A stretch of 64,000 nt of DNA from Paracoccaceae bacterium (GCA_033344815.1 JAWPMR010000001.1:1288136-1352135), one strand, 5' to 3'; positions 40,201 through 47,774 are shown, counted from the stretch's first letter. The notes: generated from the letters alone by a model not told the origin. Made by a program: numbers and translations.

Positions 40201-40281
40201 CAAACGCTTACCGTTGAAGCTGAAATTCACCGCATTTTGCTTGTTGAGCAGGCGGCCCCCTGTGGACAAACGGGTACTCAT
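37267..40281 (-). CDS. soxA: Sarcosine oxidase alpha subunit (copy 2)
   Basis: A 1004-residue alpha subunit with the same modules as copy 1: ferredoxin-like N-terminal fold (FSFNGKRLRGFEGDTLASAL, no cluster cysteines), Rossmann domain (CDVMIIGGGVAGLQAAKTA near residue 170), second nucleotide half (RTVVVTNNDDAYLTAFA), and a C-terminal GcvT-like THF domain (GLLDASTLGKLVVKGPDVGK). I start at 40281 (MSTRLSTGG), typical of the family; an in-frame ATG at 40332 would add 17 residues. The gap from soxD2 is about 80 bp, whereas copy 1 overlaps by 4 bp. Confidence 0.95.
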   Translation of the reverse strand: MSTRLSTGGRLLNKQNAVNFSFNGKRLRGFEGDTLASALLANDQMLIGRSFKYHRPRGVVASGAEEPNGLVNLGAEGTFEPNQRVTTTELFDGLSATSQNHWPSLEFDVGAINTHLSRFLPAGFYYKMFIHPRPFWKYVYEPIIRQSAGLGRAPKARDVDTYEHFYFFCDVMIIGGGVAGLQAAKTAAQSGAKVLLVEQTAHWGGRAPVDGGTIDGAPVEGFVEQIVSELEAMPNVTLRKRMMGAGIYDHGYVLGYEQLRDHAPEKSGPRHRLWRIRAKHIVTATGAIERPLSFAGNDIPGVMLASAMRDYLVNYGVSTGDRTVVVTNNDDAYLTAFALKDAGLDVPVILDARPASEDSPAMEQAKALGIRVMMGHGIAKIKGGKRVIGIAVCSQAGQGAVLEEIACDAVAMSGGWSPVVHLWSHCGGKLVWDAQQAHFRPDVDKAPTGADGQPFVTAAGAANGGLRLGDILGDGDQAGRLAASAAGFKVKQAQCPVADSPAEAAMAPVWLMPQGASIELRSKAWLDYQNDVKVSDVQLAAQEGFESVEHAKRYTTLGMATDQGKLSNINGLATLAGSLNTTIPQVGTTTFRPPYTPISMGSIGGEARGDIFQPLRRTPMHDWHETHGAHWEPVGHWRRPYAYQRNGESVNDAVMRETKNARENLGLLDASTLGKLVVKGPDVGKFLDMLYTNMMSTLKPGKCRYGLMCSENGFLMDDGVVARIDDDTFLCHTTTGGAERIHAHMEEWLQTEWWDWQVYVANVTEQYAQIAVVGPNARKALEKLGGMDVSKDALGFMEWTDGVLGGFKCRVYRISFSGELSYEIAVDAGQGQAFWDALMEVGADLGVMPYGTEALHILRAEKGFIMIGDETDGTVIPQDLGLHWALSKKKEDFLGKRAHERSHMTDSARWKLVGLETLSGAVLPDGAYAIGTGENANGQKNTIGRVTSSYYSPNLGKGIAMGLVLNGPDRMGEVIEFPGTEGATFKARIVDPVFYDKEGEKGNV

Positions 40282-40360
40282 AGCTCGGCCTTTACCAGAA
40301 GTGGGAATTCGGGGCGTCGCCCGTGGAAACAATTGTGAGTAAACGAAAACCTGAAAGGCG

Positions 40361-40690
40361 TCATGAAAAGCCCCTCCAGGTCCAACCCGGGCGCGCTTCG
40401 CTGATCAGGTCACATAGCTCTTTGGGCGGCTCCAGAGTCTGCGCCGAATAGGTGCCGAATACCTGCAATGTGGTTGTGCAGCGCGCCGCATGAAACCACT
40501 TGCCGCACCCATAAACGTGGCGCCAGCGTTCAAAATGCACCCCTCGCGGGTTTTCACGCATGAACAGATAAGCCTCAAAATCATCCTCGGATGCGCCCGG
40601 GCCAAACCGTTTCAGGTGCGCTTCGCCGCCGCCATGAAATTCGGTTTCTTCTGCGGTCACGCCGCAAACAGGACAGGTCAGGGTCAGCAT
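40361..40690 (-). CDS. soxD: Sarcosine oxidase delta subunit (copy 2)
   Basis: Zinc-binding delta subunit (109 residues from MLTLTCPVCG). Candidate ligands are Cys6, Cys9, His58 and Cys62 (RHVYGCGKW), matching copy 1. The C-terminus is about 19 residues longer than in copy 1. The chosen start at 40690 lies some 35 nt after a strong terminator, so transcription of soxD2-A2-G2 needs read-through or its own promoter. A frame reaching 40720 begins at the edge of the terminator and is less likely. Confidence 0.92.
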   Translation of the reverse strand: MLTLTCPVCGVTAEETEFHGGGEAHLKRFGPGASEDDFEAYLFMRENPRGVHFERWRHVYGCGKWFHAARCTTTLQVFGTYSAQTLEPPKELCDLISEARPGWTWRGFS

Positions 40691-40723
40691 GGCAAAGCTC
40701 CGACGTTCGGCGCACGGCACGAC

Positions 40724-40752
40724 AAAAAGGCGGGCGTCAAGAGACGCCCGCC
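40724..40752 (-). terminator. Strong Rho-independent terminator between soxB2 and soxD2
   Basis: On the minus strand, GGCGGGCGTC, a 4-nt loop and GACGCCCGCC form a perfect 10-bp stem (40729-40738 with 40743-40752), followed by five T (40724-40728). It follows the 67-residue membrane gene by about 30 bp and lies upstream of soxD2, so it separates soxB2 from soxD2-A2-G2. Confidence 0.88.
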
Positions 40753-40780
40753 GACTGCGGTTCGCATTTTCAAGTTGGTG

Positions 40781-40984
40781 TTATTCTGCGACAGCCGGTG
40801 CTGGATCAACCGGAGCGGCAGGCGCAGATTCGATTGCTGCGGGTTGTGCAGCACCGTCAGGATCAGTGGGGACAGTGCCTGTTCCAAGCACTGCCAGCAG
40901 GAAGACAAACGCGCCGATAACCAAAAGCGCGATAAAGATGCCTTTACCACTGACGCCGTCATTGTGGGTTGTATAGTCAGCCAT
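40781..40984 (-). CDS. Small single-TM protein inside the sox2 locus
   Basis: A 67-residue protein with one membrane helix (about residues 16-36: FIALLVIGAFVFLLAVLGTGT) and a Pro/Ala/Asp-rich tail (about 37-67). The N-terminus is polar. It has a normal coding look, a GGAGA site upstream of the ATG and its own terminator 30 bp after the stop. I do not recognise it. It may be unrelated to sarcosine oxidase, having been inserted between soxB2 and soxD2, or may be a small membrane partner; the sequence does not decide. Confidence 0.72.
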   Translation of the reverse strand: MADYTTHNDGVSGKGIFIALLVIGAFVFLLAVLGTGTVPTDPDGAAQPAAIESAPAAPVDPAPAVAE

Positions 40985-41259
40985 ATCTGTGTCTCCTTGT
41001 TACGGGACACCAAATTGGCGGCTTGTGCTGTGATCGCAATATCGGCGGAAATCCCCGGTCGTTTTGGGCGCACGTGAGCCGGATGCGCGCCTTCATGGTG
41101 GCCAAATCGTGCCGAACTGACATTTTTTTGTGTTTGCCGAGGGACGCTGTTTTCACAATTGTGAAAAAATCTGGTGTTCTGCGCCGGACATACTTCGTCG
41201 TCGCCATACGTGATTATTTTCGCTAAACTTGTAAAAGCAAAGGAAAAGGAGACCCCAGA

Positions 41260-41451
41260 ATGAGCAAGGAAATGATGGCCGTTTTGGCCTTTGGCGTCAT
41301 CGCCGCCGTTGCAATAGTCATGCTGATCGTGGAACGGCGTGGTATTGCTGCCCGCAAAGCGGCACGCGGCGGACGAGAGGTGGATGTCAGCTCCCTGATC
41401 GCCTTTGGCTCGGCGGCGGGCGAGGCACAGAAAACGAAGACACCCGAATAA
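41260..41451 (+). CDS. Small single-TM protein, opposite strand in the sox2 locus
   Basis: A 63-residue protein with one membrane helix (about residues 6-24: MAVLAFGVIAAVAIVMLIV) followed by a basic segment (ERRGIAARKAARGGREVD) and a short polar tail. AAGGAG lies about 8 nt before the ATG, which supports translation. It is divergent from the 67-residue gene (275 bp between starts) and convergent with soxB2. It has no recognisable family. The antisense position inside a sox locus is unusual. Confidence 0.55.
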   Translation: MSKEMMAVLAFGVIAAVAIVMLIVERRGIAARKAARGGREVDVSSLIAFGSAAGEAQKTKTPE

Positions 41452-41624
41452 ATGCGTTCCCCAACGCGCTTGTTTGCCAGCCTTTTGGCGATTTGAATCA
41501 TTGTTGGTACGGTCTTGATTTGGACCAAAAGCAAAGCGCCGTGGCGCAAGCAGCACGTCCCGGCCCCCAACACAGGACAGCGCGGACACGGTTTTAAGGC
41601 CGGCGATGAGGGTCATGGCGGTCA

Positions 41625-42869
41625 TTAGTGTGCGACTCCTGCCGCCACGCTTTCGTCGATAAACCGTCCCTCGCGGAAACGCTCCATGCCAAAGGCGTCG
41701 GTCAGTGGCCCGTGCCCCTTGGCAATCAGTTCAGCCATGGCCCAGCCTGATCCAGGCGTGGCTTTGAACCCGCCCGTGCCCCAGCCGCAGTTGATGAACA
41801 CATTCTCCACCGGGGTCTTGGACAGAATCGGCGAACGGTCCCCGGTGATGTCCACAATGCCGCCCCACTGGCGCAACATTTTCAACCGGCTGACCATCGG
41901 GAAGGTTTCGACCAGCGCGCGCACGGTTTCCTCGATATGATGGAATGAGCCACGCTGGGTATAATTGTTGTACCCGTCGGTCCCACCGCCGATGACCATC
42001 TCGCCTTTGTCGGACTGGCTCATGTACCCATGCACCGTGTTGGCCATCACCACAACATCCATGCAAGGCTTAATCGGCTCAGACACAAGCGCCTGAAGCG
42101 CAACGGATTCGATGGGCAACCGAAAACCCGCAAGCCCAGCCACGTGACCGGAATTGCCAGCCACGACAATTCCCATCTTGTCGCAATCAATCGCGCCTTT
42201 GGAAGTGTCGACACCAACCACCTTGCCGTCCTCGCGACGGATACCGATAACTTCACATTGCTGGATCACATCCATGCCCATGTCCGAACAAGCGCGCGCA
42301 TAGCCCCATGCCACCGCATCATGACGCGCTGTGCCACCCCGCGCCTGCCACAGCCCGCCAAGGACGGGATAACGCGGACCGTCGATGTTGATGATCGGAA
42401 CCAAGTCCTTCACACGCGTCGGGTTGATGAATTCCGTCGAGACGCCTTGCAAGGCGTTGGCGTGTGCGGTGCGTTGATAGCCGCGCACTTCGTGATGGGT
42501 CTGGGCCAGCATGATCACACCGCGCGGGCTGAACATCACGTTGTAATTGAGATCCTGCGACATGGTTTCATACAAGGAACGGGACTTTTCATAGAGCGCG
42601 GCAGACGGATCTTGCAGGTAATTGGACCGGATGATCGTGGTGTTTCGACCCGTATTCCCGCCGCCAAGCCAGCCTTTTTCCAGGATCGCGACATTCTTGA
42701 TACCGAAACGCTTGCCCAGATAATAGGCCGTGGCCAGACCGTGTCCGCCCGCTCCGATGATAATCACATCGTATTTCGACTTGGGGGCCGCATTGCGCCA
42801 CGCGCGTTCCCATCCGGTATGATACCGGGCAGCTTCCCGTGCCACCGCAAAGACAGAATATCGTTTCAT
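41625..42869 (-). CDS. soxB: Sarcosine oxidase beta subunit (copy 2)
   Basis: DAO-family catalytic subunit (414 residues). The FAD motif is DVIIIGAGGHGLATAYYLG near residues 34-52. The GGTARHDAVAWGYA segment carries the conserved His (about residue 183), as in copy 1. The C-terminal NCGWGTGGFKATPGSG is typical. Its soxD, soxA and soxG partners lie downstream but are separated by two small genes and a terminator. Upstream is a 220-bp divergent region shared with ccmI, containing a palindrome. Relative to copy 1 it differs most in the middle third. Confidence 0.95.
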   Translation of the reverse strand: MKRYSVFAVAREAARYHTGWERAWRNAAPKSKYDVIIIGAGGHGLATAYYLGKRFGIKNVAILEKGWLGGGNTGRNTTIIRSNYLQDPSAALYEKSRSLYETMSQDLNYNVMFSPRGVIMLAQTHHEVRGYQRTAHANALQGVSTEFINPTRVKDLVPIINIDGPRYPVLGGLWQARGGTARHDAVAWGYARACSDMGMDVIQQCEVIGIRREDGKVVGVDTSKGAIDCDKMGIVVAGNSGHVAGLAGFRLPIESVALQALVSEPIKPCMDVVVMANTVHGYMSQSDKGEMVIGGGTDGYNNYTQRGSFHHIEETVRALVETFPMVSRLKMLRQWGGIVDITGDRSPILSKTPVENVFINCGWGTGGFKATPGSGWAMAELIAKGHGPLTDAFGMERFREGRFIDESVAAGVAH

Positions 42870-42974
42870 GACAAAATCACCTTAAAACGCGTAACATCGG
42901 TGTCAGACTGATGCCCAGATGTCACCTGTTCTGCTTTAATATCGGGAAAAGAGGATACTGGGGGCGTCACTTTC

Positions 42975-42988
42975 TCGCAAGTTTGCGA
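42975..42988. promoter_or_regulatory. Perfect palindrome in the soxB2/ccmI divergent region
   Basis: TCGCAA-GT-TTGCGA is a perfect 6-2-6 inverted repeat about 105 bp upstream of both soxB2 and ccmI. It is a plausible operator for a dimeric regulator. The regulator cannot be named from the sequence, and the copy-1 promoter region has no equivalent that I could find. Confidence 0.4.
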
Positions 42989-43090
42989 CAATTCAGGCAA
43001 TTCCGCGAAAAACCGTTAATGCCGTGATCATTTGTCCCTTTTGCAACGGCTCATTCCTCACTACATGCAGTGGTCAGGGAGCAGTGGAAT

Positions 43091-44323
43091 ATGACGTTTT
43101 TCTGGATCACGGCTGGTGTGCTGGCATTGACTGTAACGCTTTTGCTTGCGCTGGGACTACGTGCGCCTCGCATTGGCACGGCAGAACCGGCAGCGGCATA
43201 CGACCTGCGTGTTTACCGTGACCAGTTGCGAGAGGTCGACAAGGATTTGGCGCGCGGCGTGGTCACCGAGGCCGATGCCGAACGCATTCGCACTGAAGTA
43301 TCACGCCGTATTCTCGCCGCAGATGCGAATCTCCAAGCAGATCAAGTCTCTCTGGACGCAGATAAAGGGTCTCCCAAGCTCGTCGCTGCTGTGTTTGCTG
43401 TGGTGCTGATCGGCGGAAGCTTCGCAATTTACCTGCAACTGGGCGCACCGGGATATGGCGATCTTGCCCTCGCGGACCGCATAGAAATGGCAGATAACGC
43501 AAGATCGGAGCGTCCCAGTCAGGAAGCCGCCGAAGCTTCCATGCCTCAAAGTGGCACGCCCGAAGGCGCAAGTCCGGACTATGTGGCCCTTGTAGAGCAA
43601 TTGCGCGAAACGGTTGCGGCGCGTCCGGATGATTTACAAGGCAATGTCCTTTTGGCGCAAAACGAAGCGAATCTCGGCAATTTCATTGCAGCCTCACGCG
43701 CTCAAAGCGAAGTCTTGCGGATCAAAGGGGCAGATGCCGGACCCGCAGATTTTGTTGATTATGCCGACATGCTGGTGCTCGCGGCAGGGGGATATGTATC
43801 CCCGGAAGCCGAAGCAGCACTGAACCGTGCCCTCAGTTTCGATCAGACCAACGGTACCGCGCGATACTACATGGGCTTGATGATGGCACAAACCGGACGG
43901 CCCGACACGGCGTTTCGCATGTGGGATGCTTTGCTGCGCGAAGGACCCCAGAGCGCGCCTTGGATCTCTCCCATACTAGCGCAGATCGAGGATATGGCGT
44001 TTCGCGCAGGCGTAACCTATCAGATTCCTGAAATCGGTGCGGGACGCGGACCAAGCGCGTCGGACATTGAAGCGGCGGGTGATATGAGCCCAGCCGAGCG
44101 GATGGAAATGATCCAAGGCATGGTAGGCGGTCTTTCAGAACGCCTCGCCAATGAAGGCGGCACCGTGGATGAATGGGCGCAGCTCATTGGTGCTCTGGGC
44201 GTGCTTGGCCGCACAGGTCAGGCGCGCGCCGTGTATGAAAACGCGATTGAGGTCTTTGCCGATGATACCCGCGCGCTGGATCTTTTGTTGCGTGCAGGCC
44301 AACGCGCACAAGTCGCGGAATGA
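43091..44323 (+). CDS. ccmI: Cytochrome c biogenesis protein CcmI
   Basis: A 410-residue membrane protein of cytochrome c maturation, holding apocytochrome for heme attachment. It has two membrane helices, about residues 3-22 (FFWITAGVLALTVTLLLAL) and 100-120 (LVAAVFAVVLIGGSFAIYL), with a cytoplasmic segment between that contains YDLRVYRDQLREVDKDLARG, the CcmI signature. The C-terminal TPR-like region is periplasmic. I start at 43091, where the first helix begins; an ATG at 43070 adds 7 residues. The other ccm genes are not in this window. Gene order ccmI-ruvX-DUF1289 is tight. Confidence 0.9.
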   Translation: MTFFWITAGVLALTVTLLLALGLRAPRIGTAEPAAAYDLRVYRDQLREVDKDLARGVVTEADAERIRTEVSRRILAADANLQADQVSLDADKGSPKLVAAVFAVVLIGGSFAIYLQLGAPGYGDLALADRIEMADNARSERPSQEAAEASMPQSGTPEGASPDYVALVEQLRETVAARPDDLQGNVLLAQNEANLGNFIAASRAQSEVLRIKGADAGPADFVDYADMLVLAAGGYVSPEAEAALNRALSFDQTNGTARYYMGLMMAQTGRPDTAFRMWDALLREGPQSAPWISPILAQIEDMAFRAGVTYQIPEIGAGRGPSASDIEAAGDMSPAERMEMIQGMVGGLSERLANEGGTVDEWAQLIGALGVLGRTGQARAVYENAIEVFADDTRALDLLLRAGQRAQVAE

Positions 44324-44326
44324 TAA

Positions 44327-44815
44327 ATGATATTTGAAGACATTGCCGCCTTTGCTCAGGCGCTCCCGACATTGCACAGCATCGCCGGCCTTGATCTCGG
44401 GACGGTGACCATCGGGGTGGCCGTTTCCGACACATTCCTGTCCGTCGCCACGCCGCTGGAGACCATCAAACGCCGGAAATTCACGCTCGACGCGGAAAGG
44501 CTGTCCGAGATCGTGGCACAACGCCGCATCGGCGGCCTGGTTCTCGGGTTGCCGCGCAATATGGACGGTTCAGAGGGGCCCCGTTGCCAATCCACCCGCG
44601 CCTTTGCACGTAATCTCGAAAAGGCCGAGGGTCTGGGCATTCCGCTCACTTTCTGGGATGAGCGTCTGTCCACCGTGGCCGCCGAACGCGCGCTATTGGA
44701 GGCGGATACGTCGCGAAAACGTCGCGCTGAGGTGATTGATCACGTGGCGGCAGGGTATATCTTGCAGGGTGCATTGGACCGAATGCGCGTTATTCGCGCA
44801 ACGGCGGAAGGGTAG
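44327..44815 (+). CDS. ruvX: Putative pre-16S rRNA nuclease / Holliday junction resolvase-like RuvX (YqgF)
   Basis: A 162-residue RNase H-fold nuclease; family members act in 16S rRNA 5' maturation, and the Holliday junction role is inferred from fold. The catalytic Asp lies in GLDLGTVTIGVAVSD (about residues 21-35), with LVLGLPRNMDGSEG and FWDERLSTVAAERAL further on and the C-terminal DHVAAGYILQ. It begins 3 bp after ccmI and is followed 3 bp later by the DUF1289 gene, so the three are one transcript. Confidence 0.93.
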   Translation: MIFEDIAAFAQALPTLHSIAGLDLGTVTIGVAVSDTFLSVATPLETIKRRKFTLDAERLSEIVAQRRIGGLVLGLPRNMDGSEGPRCQSTRAFARNLEKAEGLGIPLTFWDERLSTVAAERALLEADTSRKRRAEVIDHVAAGYILQGALDRMRVIRATAEG

Positions 44816-44818
44816 AGA

Positions 44819-45049
44819 ATGACAGACGACATCTGGCGACGCGACGAGGTGGAAAGCCCCTGCATAAAAGTGTGCGTCGTTCACCCTGAAGCGCGCCTGT
44901 GTACCGGATGTCTGCGCTCTATTGACGAAATCACGCAGTGGTCCCGGATGACGCCAGAAGCTCGGCGCGCGGTGATGAAGGAGCTGCCGCTCAGAACAGG
45001 CCAGATCACCAAACGACGCGGCGGACGGGCAGCGCGACTTGCACGCTAA
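44819..45049 (+). CDS. DUF1289 small Cys-rich protein
   Basis: A 76-residue protein of the DUF1289 family, found next to many alphaproteobacterial housekeeping genes and usually without a known role. It has the family pattern SPCIKVCVVHPEARLCTGC followed by LRSIDEITQW; four cysteines are likely metal ligands. The tail is strongly basic (KRRGGRAARLAR). It directly follows ruvX. Confidence 0.9.
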   Translation: MTDDIWRRDEVESPCIKVCVVHPEARLCTGCLRSIDEITQWSRMTPEARRAVMKELPLRTGQITKRRGGRAARLAR

Positions 45050-45222
45050 TCAGCAAGGTGGCCACTGACGGTTTCTTTTTGCGCTTGTACTCGCTTTTCC
45101 GCCACTGGTCTGCGCTGTTTGGCGAACAGTATTGTTTCTGTCGCAAGCCGACCGCCGGTTCAGGACGCGTTTAGAACTCAGGTTGCGACCGTCATAATAC
45201 AAAATGCCTTGTCCGCCGCATA

Positions 45223-46128
45223 CTATTGCGCCTGTAATTTGCGTGCTTCTTCGCCAGCAAGTTTCAACAACTGCTGCATGAAGGGCTTATCCAGATCATC
45301 CTTTCGTACCGCCGCATAGAGCCTGCGCGTGATACCCTGTTTCGTGAGGGGGCGTGTCACATAGTCCGACGAATATTTAACCTCGCGTACGACCCAATCG
45401 GGTAAAACCGAAACGCCCCGATTAGACGCCACCAAAAGCAAGATAACTGCGGTCAGTTCAACCTGCCGGATCGCGGCAGGTTCAACCTTTGCAGGGATCA
45501 ACAATTGGCTGAATATATCCAAACGGGAGCGCTCTACGGGATAGGTGATCAGCGTTTCGCCCCGAAAGTCAGTGGCATCTACATATGTTTTTTGCGCCAA
45601 AGGGTGCGTACTTGCCGCGACAAAAACCGGTGCGTAATCAAAGAGTTCCACAAACTCAATACCGGGAAGAGACTCTGGATCCGAAGACACAACCAAATCC
45701 ACTTCTTCCTTGAGCAAAGCAGGCAAGGCATCGAATGCCAATCCAGGACGAATATCGACATCTACTTCGCCCCAGCTTTTGCGAAATTGCTCCAGCACAG
45801 GGAACAGCCATTCAAAACACGCATGACACTCGATGGCGATGTGCATGCGGCCTGTACTGCCCGCGCGCAACCCGGTGAACTCGTCCTGCAACGCTTGCAC
45901 CTGCGGAAGAACCTGATGTGCAAGCTTCAGCAAACGCATGCCAGCAGGTGACAGTTTCAGAGGCTTTGAGCGACGCACAAACAACTCAACCCCCGCCTGA
46001 TCCTCTAACCCTTTGATCTGATGACTCAAAGCCGACTGCGTGATGTGCAACTGGTCCGCGGCGCGCGCCAATCCGCCTGCATCATGAATGGCCTGAATGG
46101 TGCGCAGGTGCCGGAACTCGATATGCAT
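45223..46128 (-). CDS. metR: LysR-type regulator, probably MetR
   Basis: A 301-residue LysR-family regulator. The N-terminal winged helix-turn-helix is visible (GGLARAADQLHITQSALSHQ, then IKGLEDQAGVELFVRR), followed by a periplasmic-binding-like effector domain. It is divergent from metF with an 88-bp gap, as MetR regulators often are, and a MetR-like half-site pair lies in the gap. MetR responds to homocysteine and activates methionine genes; function here is inferred from context and sequence. Its own gene is probably autoregulated. Confidence 0.85.
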   Translation of the reverse strand: MHIEFRHLRTIQAIHDAGGLARAADQLHITQSALSHQIKGLEDQAGVELFVRRSKPLKLSPAGMRLLKLAHQVLPQVQALQDEFTGLRAGSTGRMHIAIECHACFEWLFPVLEQFRKSWGEVDVDIRPGLAFDALPALLKEEVDLVVSSDPESLPGIEFVELFDYAPVFVAASTHPLAQKTYVDATDFRGETLITYPVERSRLDIFSQLLIPAKVEPAAIRQVELTAVILLLVASNRGVSVLPDWVVREVKYSSDYVTRPLTKQGITRRLYAAVRKDDLDKPFMQQLLKLAGEEARKLQAQ

Positions 46129-46134
46129 ACGATC

Positions 46135-46169
46135 CTCATATTAAAGATGAGAGTTATGAATTTGTCTCA
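46135..46169. promoter_or_regulatory. Candidate MetR/LysR operator between metR and metF
   Basis: Two elements lie in the 88-bp divergent gap. One is a perfect inverted repeat, CTCAT-N7-ATGAG (46135-46151), with the LysR-style T-N11-A spacing. The other, TGAA-N5-CTCA (46157-46169), is one base from the MetR consensus TGAA-N5-TTCA. Whether either is bound is unknown. Confidence 0.5.
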
Positions 46170-46216
46170 CGAAGCTGTTTGTGGCACAAGACAAGAAATC
46201 ATGAGGAAACCACCCG

Positions 46217-47086
46217 ATGCCAACGCCTGCTGTTTCATTCGAAGTCTTCCCGCCCCGCTCGATCGATGCATCTTTCAAGCTCTGGGAGACGGCACAGGCG
46301 CTGGCCCCCTTGGAGCCACGGTTTTTCTCGGTGACTTACGGCGCCGGTGGCAGCACGCGTGACCTTACACATGACGCCGCCTACACTTTGCACAAATCCT
46401 CTGGCCTGCCGGTTGCGGCGCATTTAACATGCGTCGGGACCTCCAAGGCCGAAACGCTGGCCATGGCACAACGGTTTGCCAAAGCAGGCGTGACCGACAT
46501 TGTCGCGTTGCGCGGCGATGCGCCCGAAGGGCAAGATCGCTTTTCCCCGCATGCCGATGGTTTTGCCAATTCCTGCGAATTGATCGAGGCCTTGGCACAA
46601 TCCGGTCAGTTCACTTTACGTGTGGGTGCCTATCCCGAAAAACACCCCGATGCCACCAGCCAACAGGCCAATATTGATTGGTTGAAAGCGAAAATAGATG
46701 CCGGTGCGGATGAGGCAATAACCCAGTTCTTTTTTGAGGCGGACACCTTCCTGCGCTTTCGCGATGACTGCGCCAAAGCTGGTATCAACGCGCCGATCAC
46801 GCCCGGTATCCTGCCAATCATCAATTGGAGCAGTGCACGCAAATTTGCTCTGCGGTGCGGCGCGACGGTACCCGCCTGGCTGGATCAGGCCTTTGACGCA
46901 GCCGTCCGGGACGACCGCCATGATCTGCTGGCCACGGCACTATGCACGGAACTCTGCTCGGAACTGGTTGATGAAGGCGTGGAGAACTTGCATTTCTACA
47001 CGTTGAACCGACCAGAAATGACGCGTCAAATTTGCCATGCACTGGGTGTCACGCAAGCGGCGACGGGTATCAGAGACGTCGCGTAG
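46217..47086 (+). CDS. metF: 5,10-methylenetetrahydrofolate reductase MetF
   Basis: A 289-residue FAD-dependent TIM-barrel enzyme that reduces 5,10-methylene-THF to 5-methyl-THF for methionine synthesis. The N-terminus carries VSFEVFPPRS (family pattern with catalytic Glu), and FSVTYGAGGSTR, VAHLTCVGTSKAETLA, IVALRGDAPEG and VGAYPEKHPDA are all typical. The product of sarcosine oxidase is its substrate. It is divergent from metR, which probably controls it, and followed by the thioesterase gene at about 60 bp. Confidence 0.95.
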   Translation: MPTPAVSFEVFPPRSIDASFKLWETAQALAPLEPRFFSVTYGAGGSTRDLTHDAAYTLHKSSGLPVAAHLTCVGTSKAETLAMAQRFAKAGVTDIVALRGDAPEGQDRFSPHADGFANSCELIEALAQSGQFTLRVGAYPEKHPDATSQQANIDWLKAKIDAGADEAITQFFFEADTFLRFRDDCAKAGINAPITPGILPIINWSSARKFALRCGATVPAWLDQAFDAAVRDDRHDLLATALCTELCSELVDEGVENLHFYTLNRPEMTRQICHALGVTQAATGIRDVA

Positions 47087-47148
47087 CCCTTGAAACTGCG
47101 ACATCGATGCGCATAGCTGCCGGGGGAAAACATACCTCGGAGCGCTCG

Positions 47149-47628
47149 ATGCCAATTGCAAAATCCCCCGCCGATTTGATGTCCCCATCCGATATCCTGT
47201 CCATGTCTGGTTTGGAATTCATGCAAGGGATTATTGGCGGAAAACTCCCCGGCCCCCCGATCGGTGCAACCATGGGCTACACCCTGTGGGACGTCCGCGA
47301 GGGGCAAGTGATTTTTCGCGGCACACCAGAGTTGAACGTTACTAACCCCATGGGGTCCGTTCATGGTGGTTGGTATGGCACGCTGTTGGATTCAGCCATG
47401 GGCTGTGCGGTGATGACACGGGTGCCGCGCGGTTCGGTCTACACAACGCTCGAATTCAAAACCAATATCACGCGCAACATTCCACTGGGCATGACTGTTG
47501 AATGTATCGGTTCAGTGGATCATGCGGGGCGGTCCACCGGTGTCGCGCATGGCGAAATCCGCGGCGTGGAGGATGGCAAGCTCTATGCAACAGGTTCGAC
47601 GACCTGCATCATCATGAAGATGGCCTGA
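47149..47628 (+). CDS. PaaI-family acyl-CoA thioesterase (hotdog fold)
   Basis: A 159-residue hotdog-fold protein of the PaaI/YigI thioesterase group. The core motif NPMGSVHGGWYGTLLDSAMG is the family's NP-x-G-xxHGG-xxxxLxDxAxG. Other segments include TTLEFKTNITRNIPLG. I start at 47149 because GGAG lies 6 nt upstream; in-frame ATGs at 47107 and 47032 overlap or approach metF and lack ribosome sites. Natural substrate is unknown. Confidence 0.85.
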   Translation: MPIAKSPADLMSPSDILSMSGLEFMQGIIGGKLPGPPIGATMGYTLWDVREGQVIFRGTPELNVTNPMGSVHGGWYGTLLDSAMGCAVMTRVPRGSVYTTLEFKTNITRNIPLGMTVECIGSVDHAGRSTGVAHGEIRGVEDGKLYATGSTTCIIMKMA

Positions 47629-47774
47629 CCCGGGCATCTAAATTACGTTGACGCAGTGTTTTCTGGTATCGCCTGCGCGCGCGCTGCAGTTCCTGACTTC
47701 GCGGAGTATTGACTTTGGTCAAGCGCCCGCCAGATATGAGCGTGTTTTAGGATAAGAGATTTCAGGTATCGAGT

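Noticed and set aside
40684-41625. 313-codon minus-strand frame whose ATG overlaps the soxB2 stop as TAATG
   Set aside because: The coupling is eye-catching, but the protein is low-complexity with no family features, and it runs across both small membrane genes and the terminator.
47709-47722. TTGAC-TTTG-GTCAA as an operator or promoter
   Set aside because: A -10 element at the right distance is poor (about 3 of 6 matches); noted only in the neighbouring gene entry.
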